Shown: positions 43,370 through 52,743, counted from the first letter of the stretch. The stretch: 64,000 nt of DNA from Vibrio mangrovi (GCF_024346955.1 NZ_AP024883.1:1674001-1738000), one strand, 5' to 3'. The notes: generated by a model from the sequence alone, not told the origin. Numbers and translations are program-made.

Positions 43370-43426
43370 TACAGAAACAACAGTACAGAAACAAACAGTA
43401 CTGAGACAAAGTATTGGGACAAATAA
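43368..43426 (+). repeat. Degenerate tandem repeat after the GNAT stop
   Basis: Four consecutive units of 14-15 bp (AGTACAGAAACAAC, AGTACAGAAACAAAC, AGTACTGAGACAAAG, TATTGGGACAAATAA) begin in the stop codon. Divergence rises along the array, as in an old slippage product. Confidence 0.8.
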
Positions 43427-43465
43427 TGCAGAGGCATAAATACTCAAGCGCGGGTATGTTAAGAA

Positions 43466-43505
43466 AAAATGTGTTGGCAGCCGGTTCCGGCAACCAACAC
43501 ATTTT
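43466..43505. terminator. Bidirectional terminator between GNAT and Hsp70 genes
   Basis: AAAATGTGTTGG (43466-43477) pairs perfectly with CCAACACATTTT (43494-43505). The loop holds a further CCGG/CCGG pairing. Confidence 0.93.
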
Positions 43506-43524
43506 CAGTCAATATATTCTGAAA

Positions 43525-46347
43525 CTAGCGGATAAGATGTAATCCGCTGGGAAGCGTCTCACCAAAGATACGCTTCGAGTCGTTCTCTGAGATTTGACTG
43601 ACTTCATTCACCAGTGCGCTCCAACTTTCCGGGGCTTTGCTTTGTCTGAGTTTTTCTATGACAGTGGCACGAAGCTCATCGGAGATATCAACCTGACGGT
43701 CTCCGGTTTTCCGACACATCATCATGGCCGCAAAACCGATCATCGGTTCTTTTTTCCAGTCCTGTTGCAAGAGCTCCCCAAGCCAGTGGCCGATCTGCTC
43801 TCTTGGGATGACTTTATGCTGGCTCCCGTAGAGAAGAGCTCTGGCAGCCAGACGGCCGACAGCCCACCAGTGAGCCTGAGCATATTGTGTCTGACGGATG
43901 GCACGTTTGATAAACCAGTTTGTCAGCAGCACTTTATCTTCTGTTTCCAGATGTTCCAGAGATGCAGCCAGACGAACCATCGCTTCATAGCCTTTTTCCT
44001 GAGCGGCTTTCGCTTGCTTACTACTGTTGTGAGCTCCGGGATGGAGGTATTTGGCAATGTCAGCCAGAATAGTTTCCTGCTGTTCCTGATTGAGTCCTCC
44101 GGAGACCCGGCGCCAGAATGTCCACCAGTCGCTCCAGATCTGATGCTTCTGAAATTGAATACCTTGCTGATACAAAGACCAGATCTGTTCGATACGCCAG
44201 CTATCTACCGGGTCACCAAATCCCGGACGTAGGGTGAATCCCGCCAGCCGGAACCAGTTTTTCTCATGATCTTCTGAGCGCCGTCGTCTTTTTTTGCCCT
44301 GGGCCAGCCGGTCGAATAACTGCCGGTTGGTTGCAGCATTCCACTGTTCCTTTTTCCCTAACAGGCGTTCCAGAGACTTATTCAGCGTCCGGGTTTCTCC
44401 CTGTGCATCACTGTTTTTATTGCCGCTGTACAAGCCGGTGATTAGTTCACTTGCTTTTGCCAGACCGGGAACATCTGCCGATGGGGAAGCATCATGGTGC
44501 TGATGATGACGAACTTCAAATTCCAGTTGCCAGCGCTGCTGCTCATTATCGGCCTGAACACATTCCAGTTTTAGCGTACCGACTGGTGTGAGCTGGGTAG
44601 AAAGAAAAACTTCGGCGCGTTCTTTCTGATTGGCGTCGAGTAATTGATCGGATGTCCGTTCCAGCGAGGTAATATACGGTGGCAGCGGGAAGAAGCTATC
44701 CGGATCAACATCCGTCAGCAGACCATTCTGAATGGGAAATTCTCCGTCAAGGCTGTCATGGAGTGTGGTCAGCAGATTAAAACGGACCGGTTCGCCGAGA
44801 GTGAGAGAAAAGCGACGGCTGGACAGCCGGATTTCATGGCCTTCTTCGGTCCCTTTTGCCAGCAGACAGATTGCCTGAGACTGCTTGTTTTTCCGGTTTT
44901 CCAGATGCAGAAAATACGAGCGGGCGGCACCACCGCCGATTTTCAGCTGTGCGCCCCGGCAGGCTTTCAGATAGCCGACAGCTCCCAGAGCGACGGCCTG
45001 ATCCGGATGTGGATTATCAAGCAGAGTGACTGGTTGTCCGGTCCAGTCCGAGAGAATCTGAGTGAGCCGCTCCTGAATCAGGTCACTGTTGAAAACACCA
45101 CCGTTTAGCAGCAAGCCGATAGGTGACATTTGCTGATCCGTTGATCGGGTTAGCGTCGGATGTTGAGCGAGAAATGCGGCGATGTGTTTTGTGACTGCCG
45201 GATCTGCGGCATACGGCAGGCCGAACTCCAGTACGGCTCCTTTTCTTTGAGTAGGCAGTGTATCCGGGGTGGTGTGCGGAAAGAAACCATCCAGAACCAT
45301 CTGCTGTACCTGGGTTTTACTCAGGGTAATGCTTTTGGTTCCACCCAGTAGTTTTGAGCCACTACCCAGCAGAGTAATTTTTGCTAATTCCGGCGATTGG
45401 GTGGTGAGCAGGTTTTCTTTGGTATTCCGGGTTTGCTGAATGAGTTTACTCAGCCGGGCAGCACTGAGTTTTTGTATTTGTCCACTATTTTTTTGTGAGA
45501 GCTGCTGCTGAGCAAACTGCTGCTCGGCAAGATGTGCCAGTGCCAGATCGATATTATCACCACCAAGCATCAGGTGTTCTCCGACACCAACCCGATCCAG
45601 CTTCAGTGAATCTTCTGCCAGTGCCGCAGTGATCAGGCTGAGATCCGTTGTTCCGCCGCCGACATCACAAATCAGAATGACCGGAACATCTTTCAGCTGC
45701 GTGGTTGCCTGTGACTGATGCCGGGTATACCAGTCATAGCAAACAGCCTGAGGTTCTTCGAGTAACCGGACATGAGGTATTCCGGCAAGTGTTGCCGCTT
45801 CCAGAGTCAGTTTCCGGGCACTCTCATCGAATGATGCCGGAACAGTCACGACAATATCCTGCTGTTCCAGTGGATAGGCGGGATGGTGATAGTTCCAGGC
45901 CTGACGAATATGGTTGAGGTAACTGGCACTTGCCGTGACCGGCGAAACTTTTTCAACATCCTGAGCTCCGGCCCAGGGTAAGATAGCTTCGTACCGGTCT
46001 ACGGCCGGATGAGACAGCCAGCTTTTAGCACTGGCGACCTGACGTCCTTCAATCTGAGCGCCTAACTCTCTGGCCCATTCTCCAATAATGACCGGAGTGA
46101 AATCACCGGAAACAGGCTTATGTTCCCAGGGAAGGGTGATGTCGTCAGACTGTATTTGTCCCTCAGCCGGATGAAAACGAAATGAGGGAAGTGTCGCTTT
46201 TCGGGCAACTTCTCCGGGGCCGATCAACTGATCAATTTCGAAGAGCTGAACCGGGCATCCGGATAAGTCTTGTCCATTCTCACAATAGGCCACAACAGTA
46301 TTGGTTGTGCCCAAATCGATACCGACCAAATAATGTGGCGTCGCCAT
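43525..46347 (-). CDS. Large non-canonical Hsp70 (Hsp70 ATPase + DUF3731)
   Basis: 940 residues. The N-terminal half is an Hsp70/actin-type ATPase: phosphate-1 loop GIDLGTTNT (9-17), phosphate-2 DVGGGTTDLS, adenosine loop LLNGGVFNSDLIQER. The C-terminal 300 or so residues have no DnaK substrate-binding domain or EEVD-like tail; they resemble DUF3731, known to accompany Hsp70 domains. It starts two bases after the stop of the 618-residue Hsp70. It is not DnaK, HscA or HscC, and no J-protein or GrpE gene is nearby. The function is unknown; the fused C-terminal domain may replace the peptide-binding domain. Confidence 0.85.
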   Translation of the reverse strand: MATPHYLVGIDLGTTNTVVAYCENGQDLSGCPVQLFEIDQLIGPGEVARKATLPSFRFHPAEGQIQSDDITLPWEHKPVSGDFTPVIIGEWARELGAQIEGRQVASAKSWLSHPAVDRYEAILPWAGAQDVEKVSPVTASASYLNHIRQAWNYHHPAYPLEQQDIVVTVPASFDESARKLTLEAATLAGIPHVRLLEEPQAVCYDWYTRHQSQATTQLKDVPVILICDVGGGTTDLSLITAALAEDSLKLDRVGVGEHLMLGGDNIDLALAHLAEQQFAQQQLSQKNSGQIQKLSAARLSKLIQQTRNTKENLLTTQSPELAKITLLGSGSKLLGGTKSITLSKTQVQQMVLDGFFPHTTPDTLPTQRKGAVLEFGLPYAADPAVTKHIAAFLAQHPTLTRSTDQQMSPIGLLLNGGVFNSDLIQERLTQILSDWTGQPVTLLDNPHPDQAVALGAVGYLKACRGAQLKIGGGAARSYFLHLENRKNKQSQAICLLAKGTEEGHEIRLSSRRFSLTLGEPVRFNLLTTLHDSLDGEFPIQNGLLTDVDPDSFFPLPPYITSLERTSDQLLDANQKERAEVFLSTQLTPVGTLKLECVQADNEQQRWQLEFEVRHHQHHDASPSADVPGLAKASELITGLYSGNKNSDAQGETRTLNKSLERLLGKKEQWNAATNRQLFDRLAQGKKRRRRSEDHEKNWFRLAGFTLRPGFGDPVDSWRIEQIWSLYQQGIQFQKHQIWSDWWTFWRRVSGGLNQEQQETILADIAKYLHPGAHNSSKQAKAAQEKGYEAMVRLAASLEHLETEDKVLLTNWFIKRAIRQTQYAQAHWWAVGRLAARALLYGSQHKVIPREQIGHWLGELLQQDWKKEPMIGFAAMMMCRKTGDRQVDISDELRATVIEKLRQSKAPESWSALVNEVSQISENDSKRIFGETLPSGLHLIR

Positions 46348-46349
46348 AG

Positions 46350-48206
46350 TTATCCTTCACGTACGTCGAATTCAACGTGCCATTTCTGGCCGTTATCTCT
46401 GGCAATGGCTTCCAGATAAAGGGTACCGATCTCTGTGACGTGAGTGGCCAGCGTGACCGGGACAATCTGGCCTTCTTTCCGTCCTTCCGTGACAGGGAGA
46501 GTGACCTGAATTTCGGGAAGCTCCTGAAGTTCATCAGTTGACCATGAGTCCAGATGTGTTCCGGCCGGGTCATCCCGCCGGACGGTTGAACCGAAAAACT
46601 GAAAGTGAACCGGCTGACCGATTACCAGACCGAATTCCTGTTGATCCATCGTCACACTGGCACCTTCTTCCATGCCGAAGGGTGCAACACACATAGCTTC
46701 AAGCGGTGGTGCCATTCCCGGAATCGCCGGCATAGAACTTTCAATACCGACATAATAAGCACTGGCTAGACCGCCACGGATGCGAACACCGCTTCCCTGA
46801 CGTACCACACCATAGTATGCCGCGCCCTGTGCGACTGCCAGATCGAGGTTGATACCGGTCAGTTTTCTGGCCGGATTTGTTCCGGCATCCGTCAGCCAGC
46901 GATTGACTGTTTCCAGCAGACGTTCAGCAAGTAGATCGGATTTCAGTACACCACCGTTGAGCAGAATCGCACTGGGTTGGATAAATGCCGGTGCTGTGTT
47001 GTCTTCCAGACCGGGTATACCACCAAATGGCATCGTTGATGCAGGCTCAGAAATAACACCGGCCTGTTTAGTCAGAAATGCTGCGATATGACGGGTAATT
47101 CCAGCATCCTGTGCGTATGGCAGCCCCATCTGAGTGAGCGCTCCGCGCGCTCTTTGCTGTGGATGTTCATGGATGCCAACCTGAGGGAAGAAACCATCAA
47201 CCAGGGTCTGGCGAACTTCTTCCTGAGTCAGCTCGGTTTTTAAGGTCGAGCCGAAAAGTTTTGAGCTTCTGCTGGGAACAACAATAGGAACAGCCGTCAG
47301 TTCTGCATCATTGAGCAGGGCTTCTTTGGCATCGCGACAGGCATGAGTGATAGCCTGAATCTGCCAGGGTTGCAGGTCTTTGCCTTCCTGAGCCAGCTTC
47401 ATTTTCAGACGATAGGCGAGGGCCAGATCCATGTTGTCGCCGCCCAGAAGAATATGCTCGCCCACGGCAACACGTTCAAGAATCAGGTTTCCGTCGCTCT
47501 CTTTGACTTCAACAAGAGATAAGTCGGTTGTACCGCCGCCGATATCAACGACCAGAACGGTATCACCAATCGTGACGTTGTCACGCCATGAATCACCATT
47601 CACATCGATCCAGCTATAGAGTGCGGCCTGCGGTTCTTCAAGCAGTGTCCGTTGATGCAGGCCGACATTCTTCGCTGCTTCTGCGGTTAAATCACGCGCA
47701 GCCGGGTCAAAAGATGCCGGAATCGTGATGGTAACATCCTGTTCAGCCAGCGGATATTGTGGAAACTGATGATTCCACGCCTGTTGCAGATGCTCCAGAT
47801 AAAGCTCACTGGCCCGCAGTGGTGACAACTTGCTGACTTCTTCCGGACTTCCTGCCGGCAGGAAAGCTTCCCGGCGATTGACACCACCATGACACAGCCA
47901 GGATTTGGCACTGGCGATAAGACGGATCGGGGTTTTACTGCCCAGATTGCGGGCAATTGCGCCAACCAGAGCCTGCGGCTCTTCACTCCAGGGCAGAATG
48001 CGGGCACTGGGAGACATTTCGTGTTCATGAGGCTGATAGACAAATGAGCCTAACTGGGACAAAGACTCTACAGTTCCCGGAGCAGTCATTTGAGGCACAG
48101 GCATCACTGTAACCTGTGGGTTTTCTTGTTGCATATCGACGTAAGACAGAACACAGTGCGTGGTTCCGAGATCGATACCGACACAGTAACGTGCATGCTG
48201 TTCCAT
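46350..48206 (-). CDS. Non-canonical Hsp70 ATPase
   Basis: 618 residues, paralogous to the next gene. ATPase loops are GIDLGTTHC (10-18), VVDIGGGTTDLS and LLNGGVLKSDLLAERL. The C-terminal 150 residues (GLASAYYVGIE, MEEGASVTMDQQEFGLVIGQPVHFQFFGS) look like a small beta-domain and not the DnaK lid. Its ATG shares a base with the DUF2760 stop (TAATG), so translation is coupled. Probably forms a complex or works in sequence with the 940-residue homologue and the membrane-anchored DUF2760 protein. Confidence 0.87.
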   Translation of the reverse strand: MEQHARYCVGIDLGTTHCVLSYVDMQQENPQVTVMPVPQMTAPGTVESLSQLGSFVYQPHEHEMSPSARILPWSEEPQALVGAIARNLGSKTPIRLIASAKSWLCHGGVNRREAFLPAGSPEEVSKLSPLRASELYLEHLQQAWNHQFPQYPLAEQDVTITIPASFDPAARDLTAEAAKNVGLHQRTLLEEPQAALYSWIDVNGDSWRDNVTIGDTVLVVDIGGGTTDLSLVEVKESDGNLILERVAVGEHILLGGDNMDLALAYRLKMKLAQEGKDLQPWQIQAITHACRDAKEALLNDAELTAVPIVVPSRSSKLFGSTLKTELTQEEVRQTLVDGFFPQVGIHEHPQQRARGALTQMGLPYAQDAGITRHIAAFLTKQAGVISEPASTMPFGGIPGLEDNTAPAFIQPSAILLNGGVLKSDLLAERLLETVNRWLTDAGTNPARKLTGINLDLAVAQGAAYYGVVRQGSGVRIRGGLASAYYVGIESSMPAIPGMAPPLEAMCVAPFGMEEGASVTMDQQEFGLVIGQPVHFQFFGSTVRRDDPAGTHLDSWSTDELQELPEIQVTLPVTEGRKEGQIVPVTLATHVTEIGTLYLEAIARDNGQKWHVEFDVREG

Positions 48207-48826
48207 TACAGTTCCACCTCTGCCGGAGCAATCACCGACACATCATAATCTTTGGCAATCTGTGGCAGACGTATTTCTGTCACCATCCATCCTTTATGGA
48301 CCAGCAAACCCTGATAAGGTGCGCTGCCGGTGACATTGCCGGTCAGGCGAATTGCCTGTGGGTTAAACCCGGCTTCCACTGTAATCCGGGTTTCCTCTGC
48401 TTCGCTGCGAACCGGTTCCAGATGCAGATATTCATCCAGCACTTTTTTCCCGCCACTGTGAATGACACGCGCAGCAGCACCCACTTCTTCATCGGAATAA
48501 TGGATGATCTCTTCATTGAGAAAATCGACCAGCCGGGCTTCTTTCTGGAACAGTGCAAGGATTTGTAATGCAGAATCGGTTGATGTAGTTGCTAGTTTGG
48601 ATTCAACGACTTTTTCGACGATCTTTTCTACTTCAACAACTTTTTCAACCTCAACGATTTTTTCAACCGGTTTTTCAACAATCGTCTCGACCGGCTTCTC
48701 TACAATCTTTTCTACGACTTTCGCCCGGCGACTGATAACCAGAATCAATAAAATAATTGCACACAGAGCCAGAATGGCATGGAGCATATCGAAAGTTGCC
48801 GGCATTGTGTTTAAATCGAAGTTCAT
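48206..48826 (-). CDS. DUF2760 membrane-anchored protein
   Basis: 206 residues. Short N-terminus, one membrane segment (MLHAILALCAIILLILVI), then a Val-Glu-Lys-rich heptad-like tract of about 45 residues (VEKIVEKPVETIVEK repeated) that should form an extended coiled coil or helical stalk. The globular DUF2760 domain follows (LQILALFQKEARLVDFLNEEI, and GFNPQAIRLTGNV). ATG 48826 preferred over TTG 48832. First gene of the operon with two Hsp70s; expected to hold the system at the inner membrane with the domain in the cytoplasm (inference). Confidence 0.85.
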   Translation of the reverse strand: MNFDLNTMPATFDMLHAILALCAIILLILVISRRAKVVEKIVEKPVETIVEKPVEKIVEVEKVVEVEKIVEKVVESKLATTSTDSALQILALFQKEARLVDFLNEEIIHYSDEEVGAAARVIHSGGKKVLDEYLHLEPVRSEAEETRITVEAGFNPQAIRLTGNVTGSAPYQGLLVHKGWMVTEIRLPQIAKDYDVSVIAPAEVEL

Positions 48827-49032
48827 ATGCAATTCTCTGCTACATTAAAATGATGCGCGAATAGTAACACAGACGGGCATAAATCCATGTATGAAGTCAC
48901 TGGTTTTCCCATGATTGCTATCCTATTCGCTGAATATTTGTCCATCCTGTTCGTCCTGTGGCATCCCTGATTCGCTTTTTGAAATTATTTCATTATGATC
49001 ACGCCTTTGGACAAAATACCGGGTATTAGGTT

Positions 49033-49563
49033 ATGAATTGCAATCGGGTTGTCTGCTTCGATCTGGAAATGTGTTGCTGGAATAAGAATGGCGTCGGAAC
49101 GACCGGAGAGATTATTGAGATCGGACTGGCTGAAATAGCACTGGATGAAGGGAAAATCGTTAAAAGGGCACAGTACTATGTCAAACCCGAACAGGATGAA
49201 GTCTCTCTTTTTTGTGCTGAGCTGACTGGTATCACTCCCCGTAAACTGGAAAAGCAGGGACGACCACTGGCACAGGTTGTTCAGTCGATGATTAAAAATT
49301 TCGGTTCAACCAACAAAGTCTATGCGGCGTGGGGCAGAGACGACCTGATTCTGAAGCAAGAGTGTGAAGCGAAAGGGATCGAGCCGCCGATCCATGAGTT
49401 TATTAATCTGGCAACTTTATACCGGATTCAGCACCGGATGAAAGAGCGCCGTATCGGACATAAAGAAGCACAAGAGTCTGCCGGGATCGAGTGGGAAGGC
49501 CGTCAGCATTCGGGTTATGTTGATTCCTATAACCTGGCCAGACTCGCACTGAGTATGTTATAA
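49033..49563 (+). CDS. DEDDh 3'-5' exonuclease (ERI-1/KapD-like)
   Basis: 176 residues. Exo I FDLEM (Asp-x-Glu), Exo II YAAWGRDD, and Exo III HSGYVDSYNLARL with His and Asp give a complete DEDDh set. Small stand-alone proteins of this type degrade RNA or DNA 3' ends; the substrate is not known. Divergent from the DUF2760-Hsp70 operon. Confidence 0.85.
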   Translation: MNCNRVVCFDLEMCCWNKNGVGTTGEIIEIGLAEIALDEGKIVKRAQYYVKPEQDEVSLFCAELTGITPRKLEKQGRPLAQVVQSMIKNFGSTNKVYAAWGRDDLILKQECEAKGIEPPIHEFINLATLYRIQHRMKERRIGHKEAQESAGIEWEGRQHSGYVDSYNLARLALSML

Positions 49564-49610
49564 ACCGACCACGCTATAGGATGATACCCGACGATTTTCA
49601 GGATGAAGTG

Positions 49611-50495
49611 TCAGAGTGTTGCGACCGTGACCAGAATGACACTTCCGACAATCATTATTCCACCCACCCATTGCTGCATAGTCATTTTCTCGTGGAAGCG
49701 ACGCTTGGAAAAATAGAGTGTGCCGAGAATTTCTACCTGTCCCAGAGTTTTGACCAGTGCCGGATTGATCAGTGCAAATCCGGTGAACCAGCCGATAGAA
49801 CCCATCGAACTTAACAATCCGACTTTGGTACTGAGAAGTGGTGATTTCCTGACGGGTGCAAGTATGTCGCGGCACCGATAGATCTGAATACTGCATAACA
49901 GCACAGACTGTAGGGCAAGGACGTACCAGATCGTGACACCGGCACTGGTGATAATAGAGCCTTGCAGTGTATGGCTGGCGAGTGCTGCCGTAACGGAAGT
50001 CACCGCGAAGCAGAATCCGCTGCCCAGCCCGGCAAGAAATGACATATCTTTGTGAATATGGCGTAAGTTACTCAGTCTGATAGTCATGACCAGAGCGCCG
50101 AAAACACCCAGTGCAATACCACTCCAGGCGGTCAGGTTCAGCGAATGGTTGAGTAACGGAATACCGAGCAAGGCTGCCAGAACCGCTTCGGTTTTTGCCA
50201 GTAATGTTCCCAGCGCAAAACTTCCCGACTGGAAAACCCTGAGCATCAGGTAAGTTGCCAGCACCTGAGCAAGCGCACAAACGGTCGCATAGAAAAGAAA
50301 TAATCCGCCGGAAGGAAAAGTGATCTGACCGACGAAGTGCCAGCATACAATGAGATAGAGGCTGACCAGCGGCAAACCGTATAGTGAACGGGCCATGGTG
50401 GCGTGCAGAAAGCCCTGCTCCTGAGAGAGTGTTTTTTGATAAGCAGTTCGGAGAGACTGACAGGTTGCAGCAAATAACGTCACAAGAATCCACAT
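49611..50495 (-). CDS. EamA-family transporter
   Basis: 294 residues, ten predicted membrane segments. LFAATCQSLRTAYQKTLSQ and the first-repeat stretch GSFALGTLLAKTEAVLAALLGIPLL match a subgroup of EamA permeases. Substrate unknown. The gene runs convergently toward the exonuclease gene with a 47-bp gap. Confidence 0.82.
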   Translation of the reverse strand: MWILVTLFAATCQSLRTAYQKTLSQEQGFLHATMARSLYGLPLVSLYLIVCWHFVGQITFPSGGLFLFYATVCALAQVLATYLMLRVFQSGSFALGTLLAKTEAVLAALLGIPLLNHSLNLTAWSGIALGVFGALVMTIRLSNLRHIHKDMSFLAGLGSGFCFAVTSVTAALASHTLQGSIITSAGVTIWYVLALQSVLLCSIQIYRCRDILAPVRKSPLLSTKVGLLSSMGSIGWFTGFALINPALVKTLGQVEILGTLYFSKRRFHEKMTMQQWVGGIMIVGSVILVTVATL

Positions 50496-50604
50496 CTTCA
50501 GGAATCCTCTGTCGAAAAAGGGAGCTCAGCATAGCTTCTGGGGCGATGTTTGTAAAAAGATAAGTTTATTAAAAAAGCCACCGAATAGTGTTGATTTGAC
50601 TGAA

Positions 50605-50637
50605 ATGATGCTGATGAGTTACATCAATCAGCATCAT
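50605..50637 (-). terminator. Hairpin downstream of rimO
   Basis: ATGATGCTGAT (50605-50615) pairs perfectly with ATCAGCATCAT (50627-50637). On the minus strand it ends in a short TTT run, so a moderate terminator. Confidence 0.6.
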
Positions 50638-50647
50638 GTTGTCAGTA

Positions 50648-52060
50648 TTATTCGGCGATCAGGCTTCCCCATAAATCATATTCGTCGGCATGTTCAATCA
50701 TGACATCGACCAGATCGCCCGGTTTTAAAGTCGTTTCATCATTGAGATAAACTAAACCGTCAATTTCCGGTGCATCGGCGTAGGTCCGGCCAATCGCTCC
50801 TTCTTCGTCCACTTCGTCAATCAGCACTTGCATTCTGGTGCCAATGCGGCGTTGTAGCTTTGCTGTACTAATTGCTTGTTGCAATGCCATAAAGCGTTCG
50901 TAGCGTTCCTGTTTGATGTCCTCAGGAATCTGTTCAGCCAGCTCATTGGCTGTTGCACCTTCGACCGGAGAGTATTTGAAACATCCGACCCGATCCAACT
51001 GAGCTTCCTGCAGCCAGTCGAGTAAGATCTGAAAATCTTCTTCGGTTTCACCGGGGAATCCGACAATAAAGGTGGAACGAATGACCAGTTGAGGGCAGAT
51101 CTCACGCCATTTCTTAATTTTGTCCAGTGTACGTTCTGCCTGTCCGGGGCGTTTCATCATTTTCAGAATCCGCGGGCTGGCATGTTGAAAAGGAATGTCC
51201 AGATAGGGCAGGATTTTGCCTTCGGCCATCAATGGAATAATGTCATCGACATGTGGGTAAGGATAGACATAATGAAGCCTGACCCAAATCCCCAACTGAC
51301 TCAGATTTTCACTGAGCGCTTTCAGATTCTGTCTTACCGGTGTTCCGTTCGAAAAACCCAGACTGTGTTTGGTATCAACGCCGTATGCACTGGTGTCCTG
51401 ACTGATGACTAATAATTCTTTTACACCAGCGTTTTTCAGTCGTTCGGCTTCACTGAGAATTTCACCGACCGGGCGGCTGACCAGCTTACCGCGCATTGAC
51501 GGGATAATACAGAAAGTACAGTTGTGGTTACAGCCTTCGGATATTTTCAGATAAGCATAGTGCTTTGGTGTCAGCTTTACACCGTGATCGGGAACCAGAC
51601 TGGTATATGGATTATGTTCCGGGCGGGGCACAAACTGATGAACATGCTCCAGCACATTTTCGTAGGCGTGCGGGCCGGTAATTCCCAGAACGTTGGGGTG
51701 AACTTCCCGGATCTCATCTTCCCGGGCACCCAGGCAACCGGTCACAATCACTTTACCGTTTTCGTTCAGTGCTTCGCCAATGGCATCCAGAGATTCCTGT
51801 ACGGCACTGTCAATGAAGCCACAAGTGTTAACGATAACCAGATCGGCATTCTGATAATGACTGACAATGTCATACCCTTCGGTGCGTAACTGAGTCAGGA
51901 TACGTTCAGAATCGACAAGGTTTTTCGGACATCCCAGAGAGACAAATCCGATTCTGTGTCCTGACACTTGGGTGGTATTCATTTCTTCTTGTTGTGCCAG
52001 TGTTTTTTGTGCCGTATCCAGAGTTGTTGTTTGATTTGGCGTATAAGTATGAACTGTCAT
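50648..52060 (-). CDS. rimO: Ribosomal protein S12 methylthiotransferase
   Basis: 470-residue radical SAM enzyme that methylthiolates Asp of ribosomal protein S12. Order: UPF0004 domain (GFVSLGCPKNLVDSERIL, with VNTCGF and VTGCLGAREDE cysteines), radical SAM CxxxCxxC in SEGCNHNCTFCIIPSMRG, and a C-terminal TRAM domain. An N-terminal extension of about 30 residues is typical of vibrio RimO and supports ATG 52060. Confidence 0.96.
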   Translation of the reverse strand: MTVHTYTPNQTTTLDTAQKTLAQQEEMNTTQVSGHRIGFVSLGCPKNLVDSERILTQLRTEGYDIVSHYQNADLVIVNTCGFIDSAVQESLDAIGEALNENGKVIVTGCLGAREDEIREVHPNVLGITGPHAYENVLEHVHQFVPRPEHNPYTSLVPDHGVKLTPKHYAYLKISEGCNHNCTFCIIPSMRGKLVSRPVGEILSEAERLKNAGVKELLVISQDTSAYGVDTKHSLGFSNGTPVRQNLKALSENLSQLGIWVRLHYVYPYPHVDDIIPLMAEGKILPYLDIPFQHASPRILKMMKRPGQAERTLDKIKKWREICPQLVIRSTFIVGFPGETEEDFQILLDWLQEAQLDRVGCFKYSPVEGATANELAEQIPEDIKQERYERFMALQQAISTAKLQRRIGTRMQVLIDEVDEEGAIGRTYADAPEIDGLVYLNDETTLKPGDLVDVMIEHADEYDLWGSLIAE

Positions 52061-52100
52061 TGCTTTATTTTGCTACCTAATCGTTTTGTTATGGACGTTT

Positions 52101-52152
52101 TATACCCAAATGACCTCATTCAGCAGAAATGCTTTGAGGTGACTTGGGTATA
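52101..52152. repeat. Complete intergenic hairpin repeat (vibrio REP-like)
   Basis: TATACCCAAATGACCTCA (52101-52118) pairs with TGAGGTGACTTGGGTATA (52135-52152) with two mismatches and a 16-base loop. Partial copies lie at 38003 and 38528, and related traces near 39610 and 52855. Confidence 0.8.
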
Positions 52153-52296
52153 AAAGGGCACACATTATAGCGGACGTGCAGAAATTGAACAGAAGAAGTC
52201 GCCCCTGATTGGCAGACTTTCATTCTGGAAATTAAAGTATGTATTCTGGAAATAAAAGTATGGTCGCTGGATTGTAAACCGGAGCAGCGTCTCCGG

Positions 52297-52743
52297 TTAC
52301 AGTTTATCTGTTGCGATTAATTTTGCCCGGATGAACTCACTATGATCAACATATAAAAGTTCTGCGGTTTTACGAATTACTGCGTCTTCAAAAGGATCGA
52401 TATAGCCATCGGCGTGAGCAACGCCCCACATGGCTCGAATCAGTTCAAAGCGTCGTTCCTGCGATAAGGCTCGGAGCTGAGAAGTAAAATCATATAATGA
52501 AGCGGATTCCCGGACTTGTGCCTCGGCTTGCGCCAGCAGATTTTCGGCTTCTGTCTGGGTGAGTTGACAGAGTCTGATTAACAGATGAATTTTCGCATCT
52601 TTTTCTGTCTGAGAAATTTGATGGTCTGCTCCGGAGACTTCGGTTAGTAAACAGGCTATCGCCAGTTCGGGTCTGTCTTCCTGATGACCCAGATCCTGAC
52701 CGTCAAGTAATTCTTTGAAAAGGGAGGTGATAGCATTAAACAT
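52297..52743 (-). CDS. TerB-like protein
   Basis: 148-residue all-helical protein. Two TerB-type repeats are seen: LAIACLLTEVSGADHQISQTEKD and MWGVAHADGYIDPFEDAVIRKTAELLYV, each with the acidic D-x-x-I metal-binding helix. Although called tellurite resistance family, single TerB proteins are widespread and function is unclear. ATG 52743 preferred to GTG 52755. Confidence 0.83.
   Translation of the reverse strand: MFNAITSLFKELLDGQDLGHQEDRPELAIACLLTEVSGADHQISQTEKDAKIHLLIRLCQLTQTEAENLLAQAEAQVRESASLYDFTSQLRALSQERRFELIRAMWGVAHADGYIDPFEDAVIRKTAELLYVDHSEFIRAKLIATDKL

Noticed and set aside
48640..48730. Repetitive DNA suggestive of a CRISPR or minisatellite
   Set aside because: The repeats are in frame and encode the Val-Glu-Lys stalk of the DUF2760 protein; there are no spacers.
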